Shown: piece after piece, positions 60,081 to 64,000 of the stretch
Position numbering within the stretch: position 1 is the first letter of the stretch
How the letters are laid out: each line of letters opens with the position of its first letter
Assembly: GCA_035456105.1 (NCBI GenBank)
Contig: DATIDV010000037.1
Location: forward strand, 1-64,000
Length of the DNA stretch: 64,000 nt
From: Viridibacterium sp035456105
Lineage (GTDB): Bacteria; Pseudomonadota; Gammaproteobacteria; Burkholderiales; Rhodocyclaceae
Reading direction: 5' to 3'
Translations under genes and position numbers: made by a program
The notes under the pieces: model-generated
The model's input: only the letters and a program-made list of their open reading frames with translations
Database searches by the model: none
What the model was told of the DNA's origin: nothing

Positions 60081-61223
60081 ATGAGTTCCAGCAACGAAAA
60101 AACCGGTTTGCAGCTTCGTTCCCTCGTCAAGGACAGCGGCGAGTTGGAGTTGTCACTGGTTGATGTGCCCGTGCCGACACCTGAGGCGAACGAAGTGCTG
60201 GTGCGCATCGAAGCTGCGCCAGTCAATCCTTCCGATATCGCTCTCCTGTTTGGCCCCGCCGACATGAGCACCGCTACCCTTGTCGAAAGAGCTGGCGGCC
60301 CGGTCGTCAGTGCCCGCATTCCCGACACGGCAATGAAAAACCTGGCTGCCCGGCTGAATGTGTCCATGCCAGTTGGTAACGAAGGCGCTGGTTTGGTGGT
60401 GGGGGCTGGCGCATCCGACGCCGCGCAACGGCTGCTGGGCAAGACGATCGCCGTGCTGGGCGGTGCAATGTATTCGCAGTATCGCTGCGTTCCGGTGGAG
60501 CAATGTTTGCTCTTGCCGCCAGACGTCACCGCAGCAGAAGGCGCCTCTTGTTTCGTCAACCCGCTTACCGCGCTGGGTATGGTTGAAACGATGCGTGCGG
60601 AAGGGCACAAGGCGCTCGTACACACGGCCGCAGCATCGAACCTTGGCCAGATGTTGAACCGGATTTGTTTGAACGATGGTATCGAGCTGGTCAATATCGT
60701 GCGCTCGCAGGAGCAGGTAGATCTGCTGCGGAAGATCGGTGCGAAATACGTATGCAACTCGAGTTCCGACACGTTCATGCAGGAGCTGACTGACGCATTG
60801 GCGGCGACTGGAGCGACCATCGCTTTTGATGCCATCGGCGGTGGCACGCTTGCCGGACAGATCCTGAGTGGCATGGAAGCGGCTGCAAACAGGAGCGCCA
60901 AGGAGTACAGCCGCTATGGCTCGACCACGTTCAAGCAGGTCTACATCTATGGCGGGCTGGATACGCGGCCAACAGAGCTTGTCCGGAATTTCGGCATGAC
61001 CTGGAGCATGGGAGGCTGGCTGCTGATGCCATTCATGCAGAAGGCCGGGCCCGCAACGGTTGCGCGACTGAAACAGCGCGTCGCGGCCGAGCTGAAGACG
61101 ACTTTCGCCAGTCATTACACGAAAGAAATATCGCTCGCGGAAGCGCTGGCGCTCGACGTCATTACAGCCTATGGCAAACGCAGCACCGGGGCGAAGTACC
61201 TGATCAACCCTTCGAAGGCTTGA
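60081..61223 (+). CDS. Zinc-type MDR oxidoreductase (quinone-oxidoreductase-like)
   Basis: 380 residues from the ATG at 60081 with AGGAGAGAG upstream. It has the medium-chain dehydrogenase layout: GroES-like N-terminal domain (VLVRIEAAPVNPSDIALLFG) and a Rossmann domain in which the usual Gly-rich motif is replaced by VHTAAASNLGQMLNRIC, followed by NIVRSQEQVDLLRKIGAKYV. The structural-zinc Cys cluster of alcohol dehydrogenases is absent, as in quinone oxidoreductases. Substrate unknown. It interrupts the copper cluster and has no obvious copper role. The 262 bases upstream contain nothing I recognise. Confidence 0.85.
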   Translation: MSSSNEKTGLQLRSLVKDSGELELSLVDVPVPTPEANEVLVRIEAAPVNPSDIALLFGPADMSTATLVERAGGPVVSARIPDTAMKNLAARLNVSMPVGNEGAGLVVGAGASDAAQRLLGKTIAVLGGAMYSQYRCVPVEQCLLLPPDVTAAEGASCFVNPLTALGMVETMRAEGHKALVHTAAASNLGQMLNRICLNDGIELVNIVRSQEQVDLLRKIGAKYVCNSSSDTFMQELTDALAATGATIAFDAIGGGTLAGQILSGMEAAANRSAKEYSRYGSTTFKQVYIYGGLDTRPTELVRNFGMTWSMGGWLLMPFMQKAGPATVARLKQRVAAELKTTFASHYTKEISLAEALALDVITAYGKRSTGAKYLINPSKA

Positions 61224-61297
61224 TTGTTGGTGCCTCCATCTGCTATGGATCATGCTATAGATCAGCTGTTGTCTTCCAACTCTCGTAAGCTGCCCTG

Positions 61298-61681
61298 ATG
61301 AGCCGGTCTCTTTACCGCTTCCTTGCACGCCTCCTCGTTGCCAGCCTGCTGTTCGCACAGCTGGCTGTGTCGGCGTATGCGTGCCCAGAGGATGCGGCCG
61401 AGATTGCGAGCGCGGAAATGGCGGGCATGCAGGACTGTCCATATATGTCGCAGCACGACAAGGACATGCCGAATCTGTGCGCCGAGCATTGCCATCCGGG
61501 GCAGCAGCTGACGCCGCATGCCGATGTGCCGTCGGTACCGCTGGCCTTGCCGGTGGGGTTCTTCGTGGTGTTGCCCGCCCACGACTTCTCTCCCGCGCCG
61601 CCCGCAGCGCGATATGCCGATGTGCTCACGTTGGCAAGCTCTCCTCCCCACTCCATCCTGCACTGCTGCTTTCGCATTTGA
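61298..61681 (+). CDS. Exported small Cys/His/Met-rich protein before the Cus operon
   Basis: 127 residues. A signal peptide (LARLLVASLLFAQLAVSAYA) is followed by a short domain with several candidate copper ligands: MAGMQDCPYMSQHDKDMP, NLCAEHCHPGQQ, and ILHCCFRI at the end. A second hydrophobic stretch (VPLALPVGFFVVLPA) lies mid-protein. Proteins of this type often precede heavy-metal CusC/CzcC genes. A role in sensing or binding copper is inferred from these ligands and the position 105 bases before the outer-membrane channel gene. Confidence 0.7.
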   Translation: MSRSLYRFLARLLVASLLFAQLAVSAYACPEDAAEIASAEMAGMQDCPYMSQHDKDMPNLCAEHCHPGQQLTPHADVPSVPLALPVGFFVVLPAHDFSPAPPAARYADVLTLASSPPHSILHCCFRI

Positions 61682-61786
61682 TCTGCCAGATGACGCCCTG
61701 AGTGGCGTCTCGACTTTCGCGCCTGCAATCTGACGATTGCCGCCGCGTTTTGATCCATTGCTGCGTCTCGTAGTCCGGAGTTCTTC

Positions 61787-63073
61787 ATGCGCTATTCAAT
61801 TCTTCTGGCAGCCTTGCTGCCTATCCTTTTGCCATCACCTGCGTCGGCAGAGCCACTGACTTTCGGCCAGGCACTTGACCTCGCACGCACGCGATCGCGT
61901 CAGCTGGTTGCGCAGGGGGCATCGGCGACCGCTTCGCGCGAGATGGGGGTGGCGGCTCGGCAGTTGCCCGATCCGGTGCTCAAGTTCGGTATCAGCAATC
62001 TGCCTGTCACGGGGCCCGATGCCTTCAGCACGAAGGCAGAACCCATGACGATGGGTTCGGTGGGCGTGATGCAGGAATTCACGCGCGGCGACAAGCTGCG
62101 GGCGCGGTCGGCGCGCTATGAACGTGAGGCGGAAGTGGCCGAGGCAAGCAAGTCGCTGATCATCGCCAATCTCGAGCGCGACACGGCGCAGGCCTGGCTG
62201 GATCGCCACTATCAGGAGGAGATACGGGAGTTGCTGCTGCGCCAGCGTGAGGAAGTGCGGCTGCAGATCAATGCGGCGGAGGCGAGCTATCGCGCCGGCC
62301 GCGGCGCGCAGGCGGACGTGTTCGCCGCGCGCCTGGCGGTGGCGCAACTGGATGACCAGATTGCCTTGGCGGATCGTCAGGTCGCCACGGCGATGACGGT
62401 GCTGTCGCGCTGGGTGGGTGAGGCGGCGCAGAGCCCGCTGGCGGGCATGCCGGATATGAGTGTCGTCAACATGCATGTCGGGCAGGGCAGTGACGCGGAT
62501 CTCGATGCGCAGCTGGCACAGCATCCCGGTATCACGTTCATGGCGAAGCAGGAGGCGTTGGCGAAAGCGGATGTGCAGGTCGCGCGCGCCAACAAGCAGA
62601 CCGACTGGAGCGCGGAGTTCATGTACAACCAGCGCAGTAGCGCGTATTCGAACATGGTGGCACTCAATATCTCGATTCCGCTGCAGTGGAATCAGAAGGA
62701 CCGGCAGGACCGCGAGCTGAGTGCAAAACTCGCGCAGGCCGAGCAGTTGCGCGCCGAACGCGAGGAGGAGACGCGCACCCGCATGGCGGAGGTACGCAGC
62801 CTGCAGCAAGCCTGGCAGGGGAACCGCGATCGCCTGGCGCGTTACGACGCCAATCTCATTCCGCTCACGGCCGAACGCACGCGTGCCGCGACGACGACTT
62901 ACGGCACGGGTGGTGGTTCTCTCGCCGCGGTGCTCGACGCACGCCGTGCGCAGATCGATCTCCAGGTCGAGCGCATCAAGCTGGAGATGGAGACCGCCCG
63001 CCTGTGGTCGCAACTCAACTTCCTGTTACCCACTGAACACAAACCCGCCATTGAAGCCGGGAGCACACCATGA
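61787..63073 (+). CDS. Heavy-metal RND efflux outer-membrane channel (CusC/CzcC type, TolC family)
   Basis: 428 residues. A signal peptide (YSILLAALLPILLPSPASA) without a lipobox is followed by two OEP/TolC repeats (LTFGQALDLARTRSRQLVAQ; ISIPLQWNQKDRQDRELSAK; YGTGGGSLAAVLDARRAQID). It is the outer-membrane duct of a tripartite metal pump. Its stop overlaps the next start (ATGA at 63070-63073). Copper or silver is the likely substrate, given CusF and CopA nearby; other divalent metals are possible. Confidence 0.88.
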   Translation: MRYSILLAALLPILLPSPASAEPLTFGQALDLARTRSRQLVAQGASATASREMGVAARQLPDPVLKFGISNLPVTGPDAFSTKAEPMTMGSVGVMQEFTRGDKLRARSARYEREAEVAEASKSLIIANLERDTAQAWLDRHYQEEIRELLLRQREEVRLQINAAEASYRAGRGAQADVFAARLAVAQLDDQIALADRQVATAMTVLSRWVGEAAQSPLAGMPDMSVVNMHVGQGSDADLDAQLAQHPGITFMAKQEALAKADVQVARANKQTDWSAEFMYNQRSSAYSNMVALNISIPLQWNQKDRQDRELSAKLAQAEQLRAEREEETRTRMAEVRSLQQAWQGNRDRLARYDANLIPLTAERTRAATTTYGTGGGSLAAVLDARRAQIDLQVERIKLEMETARLWSQLNFLLPTEHKPAIEAGSTP

Positions 63074-64000
63074 AACAGAAATCGATTGTCCTGTCCCTGT
63101 TGGCCGTAGCTGTGCTGGCTACGGCTGGCTACGGACTCTATGCCCTCGGCGTGAAACGCGGCATGGGCAGCGTGACAGCAGACAAGCCCGCGGTAGCAAC
63201 TACCGACATGAGCGCCGCAGCGAATGAGTCAGGTGAGGACGCGACACGGCGCCACATCAAGCAAGGCATAAAGGCCGGCGATATTGATCCGGCAAACGGC
63301 AAACGCGTGCTGTACTACCACGACCCGATGGCGCCTGGAAAACGCTTCGACGCGCCGGGCAAATCGCCTTTCATGGACATGATGCTATGGCCCGTCTATG
63401 CGGACGCAGGTGGTGGCGCGGCGGATACCGGCACGGTGAACATCAGCCCCCGCGTGCAGCAGAACCTCGGCATCCGCACGGTGGAGGTGCTTAGCGGTTC
63501 GCTCGCCAGCAGCGTACAGGCGGTGGGTAGCATCGCCTATGACGAGCGCGACCAGGTGGTGATCCAGGCGCGCACGGCGGCCTATGTCGAACGCCTGAAT
63601 GTGCGCGCCACGCTGGACCGCGTCGCCAGAGGGCAAGCGCTGGTCGAGCTGTACGTGCCGGACTGGGTGGCAGCGCAGGAGGAGTTCCTGTCCGTTCGCC
63701 GCATGCAAGGTAGTGATCTGAGCAGCCTTGTTGACGCGGCACGCAACCGCATGCGGCAGGTCGGCATGAATGACGAACAGATCCGCGCCGTTGAAACCAG
63801 TGGCAAGGTGCAGGCGCGCATCACGCTGCGTGCGCCCATCGGCGGGGTGGTAGTGGAGTTGCTGGTGCGTGAAGGCATGACGGTGGCGCCTGGGGCGACG
63901 CTGTTCCGCCTGAACGGCACGGCCACCATGTGGGCCAATGCCGAGGTGCCGGAAAGTCAGGCGGCGCTGGTGCGCCCCGGCGTGGCGGTGGAAGCGCGTT
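63070..64000 (+). CDS. cusB: Heavy-metal RND efflux adaptor (CusB type), incomplete at window end
   Basis: At least 310 codons; the frame is open to the end of the window. It has an N-terminal membrane anchor (IVLSLLAVAVLATAGYGLYA), a heavy-metal-binding-type segment YYHDPMAPGKRFDAPGKSPF then MDMMLWPVY, and membrane-fusion-protein blocks (NISPRVQQNLGIRTVEV, GSIAYDERDQVVIQARTAAY, ITLRAPIGGVVVELLVREGM). The Met-rich MAPG and FMDMM part matches CusB of Cu(I)/Ag(I) pumps. It starts inside the end of the channel gene (ATGA). A CusA-type pump gene is expected next. Confidence 0.9.
   Translation, partial: MKQKSIVLSLLAVAVLATAGYGLYALGVKRGMGSVTADKPAVATTDMSAAANESGEDATRRHIKQGIKAGDIDPANGKRVLYYHDPMAPGKRFDAPGKSPFMDMMLWPVYADAGGGAADTGTVNISPRVQQNLGIRTVEVLSGSLASSVQAVGSIAYDERDQVVIQARTAAYVERLNVRATLDRVARGQALVELYVPDWVAAQEEFLSVRRMQGSDLSSLVDAARNRMRQVGMNDEQIRAVETSGKVQARITLRAPIGGVVVELLVREGMTVAPGATLFRLNGTATMWANAEVPESQAALVRPGVAVEAR

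Overview
The window is a high-GC (by eye about 60-65 %) chromosomal segment from a Gram-negative proteobacterium. RND pumps, lipoproteins, OmpA, DsbD-type and cyclic-glucan synthase genes, FixJ-type signalling and the modE-modA-modB-modC order fit Burkholderiales or a related beta/gammaproteobacterium; I cannot fix the genus. No rRNA, tRNA, CRISPR array or insertion sequence was recognised. A palindrome-rich, MITE-like repeat family is scattered through the window (113-285, 7787-7916, 25329-25459, core only at 37563-37633).

Layout. (1) 0.5-7.6 kb: a glycine-zipper protein, then a complete RND drug-efflux operon on the minus strand (adaptor, pump, outer-membrane channel, TetR repressor) with a TetR-type palindrome over its promoter. 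(2) 7.9-14.1 kb: a minus-strand run of alpha/beta hydrolases of two families, each present as one exported and one cytoplasmic copy, with a hydrolase remnant, Dps, catalase and a small membrane protein; the spacing suggests one oxidative-stress operon. (3) 14.4-21.1 kb: divergent signalling operon of two response regulators and an 1869-residue pseudokinase/STAND ATPase/GAF/PAS/histidine kinase, all joined by ATGA overlaps; a perfect palindrome lies between the two operons. (4) 21-27 kb: a LysR remnant, a GH6 cellulase lipoprotein, an SDR/AraC pair, an XRE remnant cut by the repeat, and an AT-richer TPR-like gene. (5) 27.5-41 kb: a general-stress/envelope island: hybrid sensor kinase, REC-PAS protein, Crp/Fnr regulator, a BON-ferritin-DUF883-YqjE operon, a zinc-ribbon protein, DUF3309, a sorbosone-dehydrogenase-like lipoprotein, an OmpA porin, small exported proteins and CsbD.

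(6) 41.3-50.3 kb: a giant (3012 residues) NdvB-type cyclic beta-glucan synthase preceded by two strong stem-loops. (7) 50.4-55.8 kb: a CcdA-thioredoxin fusion and the molybdate operon modE-modA-modB-modC. (8) 55.9-64 kb: copper homeostasis: CueR, CopA, CopZ, a truncated cupredoxin, a CusF-like protein, an unrelated oxidoreductase, and the start of a CusCB(A) efflux operon that runs off the window.

The most interesting observation is a gap-free 22-bp motif (inverted-repeat core GTGYG-N4-CGCAC) found five times in region 5, 118 to 242 bp upstream of the hybrid kinase, BON operon, DUF3309, a helical exported protein and CsbD. Its 5-4-5 geometry is that of Crp/Fnr sites, and a Crp/Fnr-family gene lies in the same island, so a local stress regulon is proposed as an inference.
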